NCBI GenBank assembly: GCA_934229625.1
Contig: CAKQDU010000007.1
Coordinates: 13,095 to 77,094 of the forward strand
Length of the DNA: 64,000 nt
Direction: 5' to 3'
Source: an uncultured Alphaproteobacteria bacterium
Lineage (GTDB): Bacteria > Pseudomonadota > Alphaproteobacteria > RF32 > CAG-239
Below are positions 17,424-27,059 of the stretch, piece by piece. Positions within the stretch are counted from its first letter, which is position 1. The number at the start of each line of letters is the position of its first letter. The notes below the pieces were generated by a model. The model saw only the letters and a list, made by a program, of their open reading frames with translations, did no database searches and had not been told where the DNA came from. The position numbers were made by a program, and so were the translations under genes.

Positions 17424-18773
17424 ATGGAACCTGTTGTTCAGATTATCGGTGCCGGATTGACCGGCTGCGAAGCGGCTTGGCAATTGCTGAAACGCGGAAT
17501 AAAAGTCCGTATGTATGAAATGAAACCGCAAAAATTTTCTCCGGCTCATAAAAATGCGAATTGGGCCGAATTGGTCTGCTCAAATTCTTTACGCTCAGAC
17601 GATTCCGCTCATAACGCCGTCGGACTTATGCATGAAGAAATGCGTCGTTTCGGCTCGTTGATTATGACCGCCGCAGACCAAACAAAAGTACCGGCAGGCG
17701 GCGCTCTTGCAGTTGATAGAGATGGCTTTGCAAAGCTTATAACCGAAAAAATCAAAAATTCTCCGTTGCTGGAAGTTATAAATCAGGAAGTCACAACATT
17801 TCCGGCGGCAGATGAAGCATTGACCATTATCGCCAGCGGACCTTTGACAAGTCCGGCTTTTATTGAAGCCATAAAAACAAAAATTAACCAGCAATCTCTG
17901 TCTTTTTATGATGCAATAGCTCCTGTCGTATATAAAGAAAGTATTGATTTTTCTAAGGCTTGGTATCAATCACGCTATGACAAAGGCGATAAATACGATT
18001 ATATTAACTGCCCTATGACAAAAGAAGAATACTATCGTTTTGTCGATGAACTGCTGAAAGCAGAAAAAATGCCGTTTCATGATTTTGAAGAACCACACTA
18101 TTTTGACGGCTGTCTGCCGATAGAAGTTATGGCTGAACGCGGAGCCGACACGCTGTTATTCGGTCCTCTAAAACCTGTGGGGTTGACGAATCCGCATTCT
18201 TCTGAAAAACCTTATGCTGTTGTGCAACTCAGACAAGATAATAAAGAAGATACTCTGCGCAATATTGTCGGTTTTCAGACAAAAATGAAATATGGCGAGC
18301 AAACACGAATTTTTAAAATGATTTCCGGACTGGAAAATGCTGAATTTGCCCGTTTGGGCGGCATCCACCGCAATACTTTTATCCAGAGTCCGAAACTTTT
18401 GGACGAGTTTTTACGGCTTAAAACTCAGACAAATGTAATGTTTGCCGGTCAAATAAGCGGCTGCGAGGGTTATGTAGAAAGCGCAAACACAGGCATGGTT
18501 GCCGGTTATTTCGCCGCCTGTTTGATTAAAGGAAAAACGCCGCTACTACCGCCGCAAACAACAGCAACTGGAGCAATGCTCCGGCACTTATCCGACACCA
18601 CTTCAGAATATCAGCCAATGAATATAAACTTTGGTATTTTTCCGACAATTCAGGGAGAAATTACCTCTAACGGCAAGTTCCGCAAAATCAAAGGTGCTGA
18701 CCGAAAAGAAGCTTATTGCAAACGCGCTTTAGAAGATTTTGATAAATGGGCAGCAGAGGCCGATGCTGAATAA
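17424..18773 (+). CDS. trmFO: methylenetetrahydrofolate-tRNA-(uracil-5-)-methyltransferase TrmFO
   Basis: 449 residues, normal length. FAD-binding IIGAGLTGCEAAWQLLKRG at the N-terminus and ELVCSNSLRSDD, NAVGLMHEEMRR and SGCEGYVESANTG identify TrmFO. It makes m5U54 in tRNA with methylene-THF as the carbon donor. AAAAGGAG precedes the start. The next gene begins inside its last codons, so it is co-transcribed with the two synthase-like genes. Confidence 0.97.
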   Translation: MEPVVQIIGAGLTGCEAAWQLLKRGIKVRMYEMKPQKFSPAHKNANWAELVCSNSLRSDDSAHNAVGLMHEEMRRFGSLIMTAADQTKVPAGGALAVDRDGFAKLITEKIKNSPLLEVINQEVTTFPAADEALTIIASGPLTSPAFIEAIKTKINQQSLSFYDAIAPVVYKESIDFSKAWYQSRYDKGDKYDYINCPMTKEEYYRFVDELLKAEKMPFHDFEEPHYFDGCLPIEVMAERGADTLLFGPLKPVGLTNPHSSEKPYAVVQLRQDNKEDTLRNIVGFQTKMKYGEQTRIFKMISGLENAEFARLGGIHRNTFIQSPKLLDEFLRLKTQTNVMFAGQISGCEGYVESANTGMVAGYFAACLIKGKTPLLPPQTTATGAMLRHLSDTTSEYQPMNINFGIFPTIQGEITSNGKFRKIKGADRKEAYCKRALEDFDKWAAEADAE

Positions 18774-19488
18774 TTATAACATTGTTAAATTGACTGCTAA
18801 AAAATATCGACCTTTAATTTATGATTATCTGGCCTTTTTGCAGCTTGGACAGCATCATTTTGCCAACCGAAAAATTACATCAGATACGCGGCTGGAAAAA
18901 TTGCGGCTTTTAGAAAAAATCTTACGCCGCCGCTCGCCTTTTAACAGCGGACTGATTTTTAGATTACAGCAGAATTTTTTGAAAGAAAATATTTCAGTCA
19001 CTTTGTTATTGGAACCTTTATCGGCTTGGCGCTATACCGCTGCCGACAAAATGCCAGATTCCGGCGCTCAGCTGTCGGAGCTTTTGAATCGTCTGCTGGC
19101 TCCGGCCGCGCGGCTTTTTTTGGTTTTGGACAATGAAAATCCATGCACATATCTTCCATTAACCTCTCTATTTATCATGTTATCTTTACTTGAAATGTGC
19201 GGCAAAAATTCTGAATACCTAACAAAAGCAAAGATGAGCAAACGGCAAAAAGAAAGCCGGCTAAAAGGCTTGTATAAAAGCGCGTCCGTATTATTACAGC
19301 TGATTAAAAACAAAAGGCTTAAATTTAAATTGGCTTTACTCTTAAACACAGCAAAATTTCAGCTTTCGGCTTTTCAAAATAATAAACAGCAAAAACTCAG
19401 TCTTCTTGACTATACATTGATTTTTTTGTATAGTTTATGGCAGTTTGCCACAATTAAACGTAAATCTGTTAACAATAAAGGAATATAA
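18763..19488 (+). CDS. degenerate squalene/phytoene synthase-like protein (HpnC-like)
   Basis: About 241 residues from the ATG at 18763, inside the end of trmFO, with GAGG six bases upstream. It resembles the HpnC side of the squalene/phytoene synthase family in length, in being helical, and in ISVTLLLEPLSAWRY and LLAPAARLFLVL (compare the usual RY...YC...SANPVGRL). Neither Asp-rich catalytic motif is present. Location beside a second family member (19489) copies the hpnC-hpnD pairing. It is probably non-catalytic; the family link is moderate. Confidence 0.6.
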   Translation: MLNNYNIVKLTAKKYRPLIYDYLAFLQLGQHHFANRKITSDTRLEKLRLLEKILRRRSPFNSGLIFRLQQNFLKENISVTLLLEPLSAWRYTAADKMPDSGAQLSELLNRLLAPAARLFLVLDNENPCTYLPLTSLFIMLSLLEMCGKNSEYLTKAKMSKRQKESRLKGLYKSASVLLQLIKNKRLKFKLALLLNTAKFQLSAFQNNKQQKLSLLDYTLIFLYSLWQFATIKRKSVNNKGI

Positions 19489-20319
19489 ATGTTATCTGTC
19501 GGCGATATTGTAAAAAAAAGTCAGCCTTCTTTGTTTTGGTGCATGCGCGGTTTGGAAAAATCTAAACGCGAAGCAATTTATACTTTGTTTGCGTTTTGCC
19601 GCCATATCAGCAATATTATTCGCTCGCATATGCCGGCTGAAGAAAAAACAGAATTACTAAACGCCTGGCGGGAAGAACTTGATAATATTTATGAAAAAAA
19701 AGTCCCTACAACCGATATCGGGCGCAAAATCTATAAAAACTGCATGCGCTTTAATTTGCCTAAAGAGCTTATGGCGAAGATTTTAGACAGCGCCTTTTTA
19801 GATGTTCCGACACCATTGCAGGCTCCGACATCTGAAATCTTTGAAAAATATTTGTACGGATTAGCCATCGTTCCCTTACATCTGACCTTGACTATTATCG
19901 GTGAAAGCAAACCTGCCACCAGTCAAAAATTGGCGACAAGTTTAGGGCGAGCATTGATGATTACTTATATTTTACGCGATATAAAGGACGATGCCAAAAC
20001 CGGACATTTGTTTATTCCGCAAGAAGTGCTGCAAAAAGCAAATGTCTGCAAAAATTCGCCTATTTCCGTTTTGGAAGATAAAAATTTATCCGGAGCGCGC
20101 GAAGCTTTGTCCAAAGATGCAAAAAAGAATTTTACAACAGCGCAGCGTTTTTTAAGTAAAATGAATAAAAAATCGGTTATGCCTTTGTTTTATTTAGCTA
20201 ATTTGAGCCAATGCTATTTTACGCAAATGAATAGCCGCGGCTGGGAAATTATTTCACCAAAACCACACATCAGCAAGTTTAACAAAATGAAGCTAATTAT
20301 AAAAACCATGTTCGCCTAA
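19489..20319 (+). CDS. squalene/phytoene synthase family protein lacking the first Asp motif
   Basis: 276 residues. The region YTLFAFCRHISNIIR corresponds to the first catalytic motif (normally CR..DD..D), but the aspartates are replaced; the second, LRDIKDDAKTGHLFIP, is intact. The fold match is clear (SFYWAMRLLP-like SLFWCMRGLEKSKREAIYTLF at the start). With one metal site lost, condensation of prenyl diphosphates is doubtful. Non-catalytic relatives such as mitochondrial NDUFAF6 help assemble respiratory complex I, which is one alternative role. Its end overlaps the convergent phosphoesterase gene by 4 bp. Confidence 0.8.
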   Translation: MLSVGDIVKKSQPSLFWCMRGLEKSKREAIYTLFAFCRHISNIIRSHMPAEEKTELLNAWREELDNIYEKKVPTTDIGRKIYKNCMRFNLPKELMAKILDSAFLDVPTPLQAPTSEIFEKYLYGLAIVPLHLTLTIIGESKPATSQKLATSLGRALMITYILRDIKDDAKTGHLFIPQEVLQKANVCKNSPISVLEDKNLSGAREALSKDAKKNFTTAQRFLSKMNKKSVMPLFYLANLSQCYFTQMNSRGWEIISPKPHISKFNKMKLIIKTMFA

Positions 20320-21794
20320 GCCTCATCAACCAGCTTAAAGCACGCGTATGAACTGCCTTCGGGATATTTTTCCGCCGCTTCTTTTATAGCGCGGTTAAAT
20401 AAATCTTTGATTTTTACCAAATGATTGTTTTTCAGCAAAGTTTCTTTAGGCAAAGGGCGCAAAACATCAAATCCTTGCTCTCCGGCACCGACAAACGGGT
20501 CCAATGCACAAGTAATAACCTTATCGGCATACACAGGCGTACCGTCTTCCTTAAACAACGGTTCTCCGCCTATATAAATCTGAGTCACCTCACCTTCATT
20601 ATTATCATAACGGCGGCGGCAGCAAATCTCCACATTTTGAGAACATTGCAAAAAGCGCACATTGCCTGTTGGAATCAGATAGCGATATTTTACGGCGTTA
20701 TCAAAAACATCTTTAAGTTCTTGCGGTGTCAAAAGTATGGTTTGCAGAGGGACATCCGCCGAAAAAGCTCTTTCTAAATTATAATTAGTCAATATTTTAT
20801 CTTTTTCATAGCGCAAAGCATGGCTGGTATATCCGGTAGAAATAAAACCGATATCTGTTTTGGCTGCCGACTTCATGCAATCGGCGATAAAGGTGCCGAG
20901 AGAACATGGATTAGAATAAATTTTTTCCAAATTCAGCGTACTTTTGGCAACAGGAATATTTAATCCGGCTTTTTCTTCAAATTCAATAAGATGCGGCTCA
21001 AAAACAGGATTTATCGCAGTTTGCTTTACATTGATTTCTTCGATAAAACGCAGACTTGTAGAATTTTTCAAGAAACCCATGTCAAAATGCAGCATTGTTT
21101 TGCTAAAAGCCTGCGGATAATAAACACGCTCTTTTTCATTCGGAGCAATCGGAGAATGCTCGTGTCCGCCCAGCAACAAATCAATCCGCACACCTTCTGC
21201 CACCGAAGCAGCATATATTTGATGGCTGCTTTGTTCCAAATCATGATTCAAAACAATCAAAGCATCGGGAGCAATATGTTTTATGACTTCGGACATTGCC
21301 GTAAAAGTTTCCGGAACGCTGGTTAAAACCACGCCATATTTATTCAGGCGGATTTGATTTATGCAAAATGAGATAACCATAACTTTTTTATGATTTATTT
21401 CAAGCAATATATACGGGTCCACCCAGCTAGGACAGCGCCCCGTATTCATATCCAGCAAATTTGCGCATAAAACATGGATATTGGATTGATTAAAACGCTT
21501 TGCCGCGCTTTGCAAAAACTTAAAACTATCCAGATTAAAGCCAAAATCATTATTTCCAAGCGCCAGCACTATTTTAGCCTCTGGCAAACAGCGCCGCAGG
21601 ATTTCGTAACTTTCTATACTCAGTTCGCGGTCATATATACCTTTAAACAAATCTCCGCAATCACAAATCAGCGTATTTTTTCCTTTATCCGGCGCTTCTT
21701 CTATAATTTTACTGAACAGACGGCAAAGTTTACGGGTTTCCTGATGAGAATCCGTCAAAGCAAAAATATTTATATTATTATCTGCCGTTTTCAT
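20316..21794 (-). CDS. 5'-nucleotidase/metallophosphoesterase family protein
   Basis: About 492 residues from the ATG at 21794 (a TTG at 21824 is an alternative). The calcineurin-like metallophosphoesterase motifs are ALTDSH, CDCGDLF, LGNNDFG (for GNHD/E), NHDLE and GGHEH, followed by a 5'-nucleotidase C-terminal domain (about 290-490). This is the UshA/CpdB architecture, but no signal peptide is visible, so a cytoplasmic location is possible. Substrate not predictable. Confidence 0.85.
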   Translation of the reverse strand: MKTADNNINIFALTDSHQETRKLCRLFSKIIEEAPDKGKNTLICDCGDLFKGIYDRELSIESYEILRRCLPEAKIVLALGNNDFGFNLDSFKFLQSAAKRFNQSNIHVLCANLLDMNTGRCPSWVDPYILLEINHKKVMVISFCINQIRLNKYGVVLTSVPETFTAMSEVIKHIAPDALIVLNHDLEQSSHQIYAASVAEGVRIDLLLGGHEHSPIAPNEKERVYYPQAFSKTMLHFDMGFLKNSTSLRFIEEINVKQTAINPVFEPHLIEFEEKAGLNIPVAKSTLNLEKIYSNPCSLGTFIADCMKSAAKTDIGFISTGYTSHALRYEKDKILTNYNLERAFSADVPLQTILLTPQELKDVFDNAVKYRYLIPTGNVRFLQCSQNVEICCRRRYDNNEGEVTQIYIGGEPLFKEDGTPVYADKVITCALDPFVGAGEQGFDVLRPLPKETLLKNNHLVKIKDLFNRAIKEAAEKYPEGSSYACFKLVDEA

Positions 21795-21910
21795 TTTCTT
21801 CAATTTCTTCTTTAATGCTGTCAAAATACATTTATTTTTTAATTTATCAATAAAAAATTAAAAAATTATGGAATAAATTACAAAAAATTTCAAATTGCGG
21901 AGATAACACA

Positions 21911-22558
21911 ATGAAAAAACTGTTTCTTTTAACTTTTTGTCTGCTTTCGGCCTGTGCGCAAGACCCGTATAAGCTGAAAATCAGCAACACATTAGCAGAC
22001 GACCATGGGCAAAGCATTTATTTTCGCAGCAGCCTTCGCAGCTCTTATGCCGGGCAAATCCGCCGCGTTTTAAGTAATAAATTCGGAGAAATCGGCATAA
22101 AAACCGCAACCTCGGCAGAAAACGCTGATTTTATCGCCATTTTTGACATTGAAACTTTTTATAAACAGAATGAAAAATATAAAGACGCATCTTACGCCAA
22201 CAATTCTACCGGATTTTTATTCAGCGCCGATGAAAATTCTTCTTCGCAATATTTTTCCGGCAACGCAAATATACAAACCGACCGCGACAAAACTTGCTTT
22301 ACATTAAATATCGGACGCAAGGACTCGTCAACTGCGGTGTATTCTTCAACATTCTGCGCTGACACCACTTATGAAACAGAAGACTTTTTGCCTTTGGTTT
22401 TGGATGTTTACGGCAAATACGGAAATTACACCACGGCAAATGTCGGAGTACAATGCATAACTTCTCCGGACGGCAATGTTGACTGCAACCCGATTCACGA
22501 CCGTCAGCAGGCATTTATAAATTCACTATGGATAGAACGTCAAATCAGCGACGATTAG
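21911..22558 (+). CDS. lipoprotein of unknown function
   Basis: 215 residues. MKKLFLLTFCLLSAC is a lipoprotein signal with the lipobox LSAC (Cys15). The mature part is mixed, with a possible single disulfide pair region (CFTLNIG, STFCADT) and C-terminal CITSPDGNVDCNP. No family recognised. GGAG precedes the ATG. It ends convergently with the SHOCT gene (4-bp overlap). Confidence 0.8.
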   Translation: MKKLFLLTFCLLSACAQDPYKLKISNTLADDHGQSIYFRSSLRSSYAGQIRRVLSNKFGEIGIKTATSAENADFIAIFDIETFYKQNEKYKDASYANNSTGFLFSADENSSSQYFSGNANIQTDRDKTCFTLNIGRKDSSTAVYSSTFCADTTYETEDFLPLVLDVYGKYGNYTTANVGVQCITSPDGNVDCNPIHDRQQAFINSLWIERQISDD

Positions 22559-22947
22559 ATTTTCAGCAAACGTTTTTTGGCTGCCTTGTATTCATCATCC
22601 GTAAGCATGCCGTCTTCTTTAAGCTTAGCCAGTTTCAGCAGCTGTTCAATTTCTGTATGCGGCAGCGGCAGCCAACGGCGCAGCAGCAGCGTATAAGTAC
22701 CGAAAATAAGAATGTAAAACATAAAAAAGGCAATAAAATCAAACCACAGACTGAATCCGAACAATGATATTAAAACATATTCGCACAGAGCGGCCAGCAC
22801 AAACATCGTGGCATGCAGCGGATGAAGAACCATAAGCACCAGCGCCCACAATGCCAGCATAATTGTCGCCAGCAATAGTGAAAACGTCACTCCTAAAACA
22901 CTACCGCCCATAGATAAAAATGAAAATGATGACAATAAACTTCCCAT
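22555..22947 (-). CDS. membrane protein with C-terminal SHOCT domain
   Basis: About 130 residues from the ATG at 22947, which has AAGGAAA upstream; a longer in-frame reading to 23079 lacks a ribosome binding site. Two or three membrane segments (about 15-35, 38-60 and 62-85) are followed by LLKLAKLKEDGMLTDDEY, a SHOCT (short C-terminal) domain that is common on small membrane proteins. Function unknown. Confidence 0.75.
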   Translation of the reverse strand: MGSLLSSFSFLSMGGSVLGVTFSLLLATIMLALWALVLMVLHPLHATMFVLAALCEYVLISLFGFSLWFDFIAFFMFYILIFGTYTLLLRRWLPLPHTEIEQLLKLAKLKEDGMLTDDEYKAAKKRLLKI

Positions 22948-23084
22948 ATTTTTTTCCTTTTCCGTCAGCAGATTAAACCGATGCGCAAAAAAAATCAACA
23001 AGAAAGCATAAAACTTAAATATTCCTTGACATTCAACACCTCTGCGCCTACCTTTTAGCATATAATTTTTGGGAGACATAAACC

Positions 23085-23687
23085 ATGAAAAAAGCAGAAA
23101 ACGTAAAAGAATTTGTAGAAAGAATCGATGCGAGCAAAAAGGTAAACCCTAAGGATTTATCTTCGGACCAAGATTTAAGCATCGCCATTATGAATCTTAT
23201 TTCAATTGAAGAACATCTGGTGTTTTCCGGAGCTAAAACCGGCAAAACTTCTTACTACGACCTAATAAAAGACATACGCGAAACCCGCAAAAATTTATTG
23301 CAGAAAATTATTCCGAGCTATGAGGGCGAAGTGTGGTGCATGTCCAAACATTTGCTGGCAACATCTATGCGCCTGATGGAAGTCGGAACAAAACAACAAA
23401 CTTTAGGTCATGACGAAGAAGCCTATAAAATGTTTAACACAGCATACGACATGTATTGCCTGTTTTGGGGACTGAACATGGGTATGATGGAAACCAAAGA
23501 GCTGAAATGGATAGAACCGGATTTAGAAGAAGTGAAAAAGATTACAGCCAAAGCCGCAGAATTTTCTAAAGAAGAAATCAGCGAGCCGGACGGAAAAAAA
23601 GCTGAACAACCTGTAGAGGAATCTGATTCAGCTTTATCAAAAATGAAAAAATTTGTACGAAAAGCCGTTGACTGCTGTATTGAATAG
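23085..23687 (+). CDS. hypothetical helical protein
   Basis: 200 residues, no signal peptide. It appears almost all-helical, with GKTSYYDLIKDIRETRKNLLQKI and EGEVWCMSKHLLATSMRLMEVG as the best-conserved-looking parts. The second half resembles a helix pair holding HDEEAYKMFNTAYDMY. I do not recognise the family. GGGAG lies before the ATG. The thioredoxin-like lipoprotein gene follows after 10 bp and is probably co-transcribed. Confidence 0.75.
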   Translation: MKKAENVKEFVERIDASKKVNPKDLSSDQDLSIAIMNLISIEEHLVFSGAKTGKTSYYDLIKDIRETRKNLLQKIIPSYEGEVWCMSKHLLATSMRLMEVGTKQQTLGHDEEAYKMFNTAYDMYCLFWGLNMGMMETKELKWIEPDLEEVKKITAKAAEFSKEEISEPDGKKAEQPVEESDSALSKMKKFVRKAVDCCIE

Positions 23688-23697
23688 GACTTAAAAA

Positions 23698-24054
23698 ATG
23701 AAAAAAATTTTAGCTGTTTTATGCGCCTTAGGACTAATGCTTGTTTCTGCCTGCAAAGGTTCTACCGATAATGATTTAAGCAAAGATAAAATTTATTTCT
23801 TTTATCAAACAACCTGCCCGCATTGCCATGATGCCGCGGCATATATCAAAAAAAATTATCCAAACTTAAAAATAACATCTTTAGACATAAAACTGCCGGG
23901 GAATATGCGTTTATTTGAAAAATCAATAAAAAACTACAAGATTTCCGGTTCGGCAGGAACACCATTATTTATTATGGGAGACCACTATTTAATGGGATGG
24001 ACAGAATCGGAAAGGATGAAATTTGATTTATATGTAAAACCATATCTTGAATAA
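23698..24054 (+). CDS. thioredoxin/glutaredoxin-fold lipoprotein
   Basis: 118 residues. A lipoprotein signal ends in LVSAC (Cys19). YFFYQTTCPHCHDAAAYI carries a CPHC redox motif as in DsbA-type proteins, and SAGTPLFIMG has the cis-proline loop. It is likely anchored in the periplasm, where it could handle disulfides; the window encodes many exported cysteine-rich proteins that would need this. The specific partner is unknown. Confidence 0.88.
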   Translation: MKKILAVLCALGLMLVSACKGSTDNDLSKDKIYFFYQTTCPHCHDAAAYIKKNYPNLKITSLDIKLPGNMRLFEKSIKNYKISGSAGTPLFIMGDHYLMGWTESERMKFDLYVKPYLE

Positions 24055-24068
24055 TTTTTTGCTTATAG

Positions 24069-24097
24069 ACAGCCTCGTTTCCGAGGCTGTTTTTTTA
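24069..24097 (+). terminator. intrinsic terminator after the thioredoxin-like gene
   Basis: ACAGCCTCG pairs with CGAGGCTGT around TTTC, followed by T7. Confidence 0.9.
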
Positions 24098-24172
24098 TTT
24101 TTGCTTGACGATAATCTCAAAAAGTTATACGCTGAAACGTATCATATTTATTATTAACTAAAATTTATTTTT

Positions 24173-24460
24173 ATGAATAGTATTTTTTATTCAGGATTTG
24201 CTCTGGCGATTATGTTAGGGTGGTTCTTTGTTTTTTCCGACACATTGGAAAATTATAAAAAACTATCCATGTTTGGGAAAAAACTGTTTTTACGAATATT
24301 TTTTATAGCGTTGATAATCAGCATTGTTTTTTTAATCTTTGCGATTTCTCCGTTTAGTGTTCACACATCTCAGTTTGATAATATAAATTTTTTATTATCT
24401 TTCGGAATAGTGGCACTTATTGTATATTGCGTCCTCGGTACAGGCCGTTTGGACGACTAA
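24173..24460 (+). CDS. small membrane protein, hypothetical
   Basis: 95 residues with three hydrophobic helices (about 3-20, 38-60 and 70-90). No family recognised and no clear ribosome binding site before the ATG; coding status rests on length, hydrophobic pattern and position between a terminator and the next gene. Confidence 0.55.
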   Translation: MNSIFYSGFALAIMLGWFFVFSDTLENYKKLSMFGKKLFLRIFFIALIISIVFLIFAISPFSVHTSQFDNINFLLSFGIVALIVYCVLGTGRLDD

Positions 24461-24574
24461 TAAAAAAATGAAAGACGCCGGTTTAGCATAACCTGCGTTT
24501 TTTATTTTATGAGTATCTGTATATTGAATGAAGCAGCGCTTATAAACAAAAGAAACTCTTATAAAAATAACAAT

Positions 24575-24633
24575 GTCATTCTTCGGCGCCTCATGCCGCT
24601 TTATAGGCTGAGGGAGTACCGGCGAAGAATGAC
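24575..24633. repeat. palindromic intergenic repeat
   Basis: GTCATTCTTCG at 24575-24585 is matched by CGAAGAATGAC at 24623-24633, with weaker pairing inside. The GTCAT...ATGAC ends are typical of dispersed palindromic repeats in alphaproteobacteria. It lies in a gap between convergent genes. Confidence 0.75.
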
Positions 24634-24658
24634 GCTGAAAGAACGGCTCATATAACAT

Positions 24659-24686
24659 CAAAAGGCGGGGATAAATCCACCCCGCC
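24659..24686 (-). terminator. intrinsic terminator for the large secreted-protein gene
   Basis: GGCGGGG and CCCCGCC form a GC-rich stem; on the minus strand it is followed by TTTT. It sits 30 bp after the stop of the gene at 24717. Confidence 0.8.
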
Positions 24687-24716
24687 TAGTTTATAATCAG
24701 ATGTTATGAAAAAGTA

Positions 24717-27059
24717 TTATTTTTGCTGATAATCCCAATAATATGTATATCCATCAGAATCTTTCACTCCATCCCACGAAGGTCTACTGATATTCATTTC
24801 ATCAAGATTACATCCTCTGGTCGTATTATTATCAGAACCATCTTGCCAACATTCACTACCTATAGCACCTGTTGAACCTTTATCAATGGTGACAGAACCT
24901 TGAAATTGATGTCCCCAAGTATGTTCTTCACCTGTCATTGTATTATCTACTTCATAGCAGCTATAACTACCGTTAAACCATACGGTAATATCCTTTTTTA
25001 CTGGTGAGCTTGACATTATTTCAAAACACCAAGTATTACTGCTATCACCATCTCTAGCGTAGGTATAAGAAATATCAATGTACCTATTATCTACAAACTT
25101 GATTTTATAATCATTTGTTTCATAAGTTTTGCCTGCAAGACCGGTTACAGGTAAGCCTGTTTGAACAGTTTTATTATTTATCATAACAGACATATCGGAA
25201 GCATTTGATGCAAACTCTCTGCCGTTATCACTGTCATCGCCTCTGCAATCACCGTAAACCTCACAATCACTTAATTGATATGAATAACTTTCGTATGTTA
25301 CCCAGTTACCTTGAGTTACGGTCAACGGATAATCGATTCTATCATCGCCATCACCATCTATAATTAACTTAACAGTATAGCTTTTACCGTCAGACGCAGA
25401 GTTTGTGAATTTTATCAGAGCAGAGGCTGAGCCAGCTGTACTACCACTTGTATTATTATTACTATCATATTCCAATGTAATAGTAATTGTAGGTTTTTCT
25501 ACTGGTTTCTTAGAGCATACGCCGTTTACCAACTGATAACCGCTCTTTATATTCTCTATACATTTGTATTTTGAAGAATCTGTAGGGCATGTTGAACAAG
25601 AATAACAATTCTTATCTTTCGCACTAGTCAGAGTATAATCCAAACAAGCCGCTGGCTTCTGACAATAACATTTATCACCAGACAAAGTATAGTCAAAATT
25701 TGTAGGGCATGTATATTCTGTTTTACGGCAGTAATAAGAAGTTGCATCTTTTGCCGATGCTTTATATCCAGTCGGACAGTTTGCCTTTTTATTTATACAT
25801 TTTTCGCCACTTAATGTATATCCGCTAGGGCAAGAATAACTATATGTGCCTAAATGACATTTACGATTATAATCCATAGTTCCTTTATCGCAAACATAGT
25901 ATGGAGAAAATGGTGCCGGCTTTTCAGAGCCACTTGGCTTTGTTTTGCACGATTGATTTAATATACTGTTTATTTCAGATTCTGAATAGTCACGATTGTT
26001 CTGCAACACATTCTGCTTACAACAATAATACTTGCCACTATTATCAAATGAAGTATAATCAGTATATCCTTCACCGACTACAGCACCGCAACGTAAATTT
26101 TCCATACATTTGCCATAAAAGATAACATACCATTTTCCAGTAGTGCTATCCATTCTATATATAGGTCCTGAACCTGATTGATAGTAATAGCTCCCAGATG
26201 ATGAATCCTTACCTATACCTCCCTCTTTTGCATATATTGGATTTTTACCGCATCCAAGTTCTGCACTAGTGATATTTTCAGTTTTCTTTGCAGATATTGT
26301 TTCATACTGATGTATTTCTTCTAGTTTATTTTCAGTTGCGGCAACATCTGTACATTTTGGAGTTGGTGTTGGAGCCGGTGGTTCCACGCATTTTCCGCCG
26401 GAATAGGTGTAGCCGGATTTACATTTATAGCGTGTGCCTTTATTACAACCGAGGTTGCATTTTTCAGAGTTCCCTGGGTCTGAAGTGTATGGATATGAGC
26501 TGCAATCTTTAGGAGTGCATGGTGTTGTACAATTTTTGTTTTCATCCAATACTTGACCGGGAGCGCAGCAGTTGCCATTGCCATCGGTTTCCACGCTACT
26601 CGGACAAACACAATTTTGCAAGGCTTTGCTCCAACTTTTGCCTGCTGGGCAAGGATGATTACATCCGCCGCTTGGACAGCAAGCCTTGTCATCCTTATCA
26701 TATTTTGTGCCATTAGTGCAGCAAACGTTATAGTCGTCATACCATTTTGTATTGTTTACGGTCTCACATTTATAGAATGTTCCGCCTGACGTCCTTGTGC
26801 ATGGCGAACCGCAGCTAAAACAGCTCGTGTTATTATATTTTTTGTTATATTCAGATTCGCTGACATCGTATCCGTTACAATATTCTATTGTTTCGTTTCC
26901 GCCGTCTTGCTTGGTATCAATTTTACCGGTCACACAATTGCCGGACGGTAAAAAGCAGGTCGAGCTTTGCGCCGGTGACGCGCTAAAACACATACCCGCT
27001 ATCATTACTGCTATGGCATATATACTGCCTCGTACAGCCTTTTGATAGTCTTTTCTCAT
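24717..27059 (-). CDS. large cysteine-rich secreted protein
   Basis: 780 residues. A signal peptide (about 1-32, ending SSPAQS-like) is followed by STCFLPSGNCVTGKI, shared with the secreted protein at 14668. Residues about 35-520 hold dozens of cysteines in CPxGY...C modules, as in growth-factor-receptor-like extracellular repeats. From about 525 the style changes to a Ser/Asn/Asp-rich beta-type domain with few cysteines (KPTITITLEYDSNNN onward), perhaps an Ig-like or ligand-binding domain. AAAGGAGG precedes the start. Probably a surface or extracellular protein needing periplasmic disulfide formation. Function unknown. Confidence 0.8.
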   Translation of the reverse strand: MRKDYQKAVRGSIYAIAVMIAGMCFSASPAQSSTCFLPSGNCVTGKIDTKQDGGNETIEYCNGYDVSESEYNKKYNNTSCFSCGSPCTRTSGGTFYKCETVNNTKWYDDYNVCCTNGTKYDKDDKACCPSGGCNHPCPAGKSWSKALQNCVCPSSVETDGNGNCCAPGQVLDENKNCTTPCTPKDCSSYPYTSDPGNSEKCNLGCNKGTRYKCKSGYTYSGGKCVEPPAPTPTPKCTDVAATENKLEEIHQYETISAKKTENITSAELGCGKNPIYAKEGGIGKDSSSGSYYYQSGSGPIYRMDSTTGKWYVIFYGKCMENLRCGAVVGEGYTDYTSFDNSGKYYCCKQNVLQNNRDYSESEINSILNQSCKTKPSGSEKPAPFSPYYVCDKGTMDYNRKCHLGTYSYSCPSGYTLSGEKCINKKANCPTGYKASAKDATSYYCRKTEYTCPTNFDYTLSGDKCYCQKPAACLDYTLTSAKDKNCYSCSTCPTDSSKYKCIENIKSGYQLVNGVCSKKPVEKPTITITLEYDSNNNTSGSTAGSASALIKFTNSASDGKSYTVKLIIDGDGDDRIDYPLTVTQGNWVTYESYSYQLSDCEVYGDCRGDDSDNGREFASNASDMSVMINNKTVQTGLPVTGLAGKTYETNDYKIKFVDNRYIDISYTYARDGDSSNTWCFEIMSSSPVKKDITVWFNGSYSCYEVDNTMTGEEHTWGHQFQGSVTIDKGSTGAIGSECWQDGSDNNTTRGCNLDEMNISRPSWDGVKDSDGYTYYWDYQQK

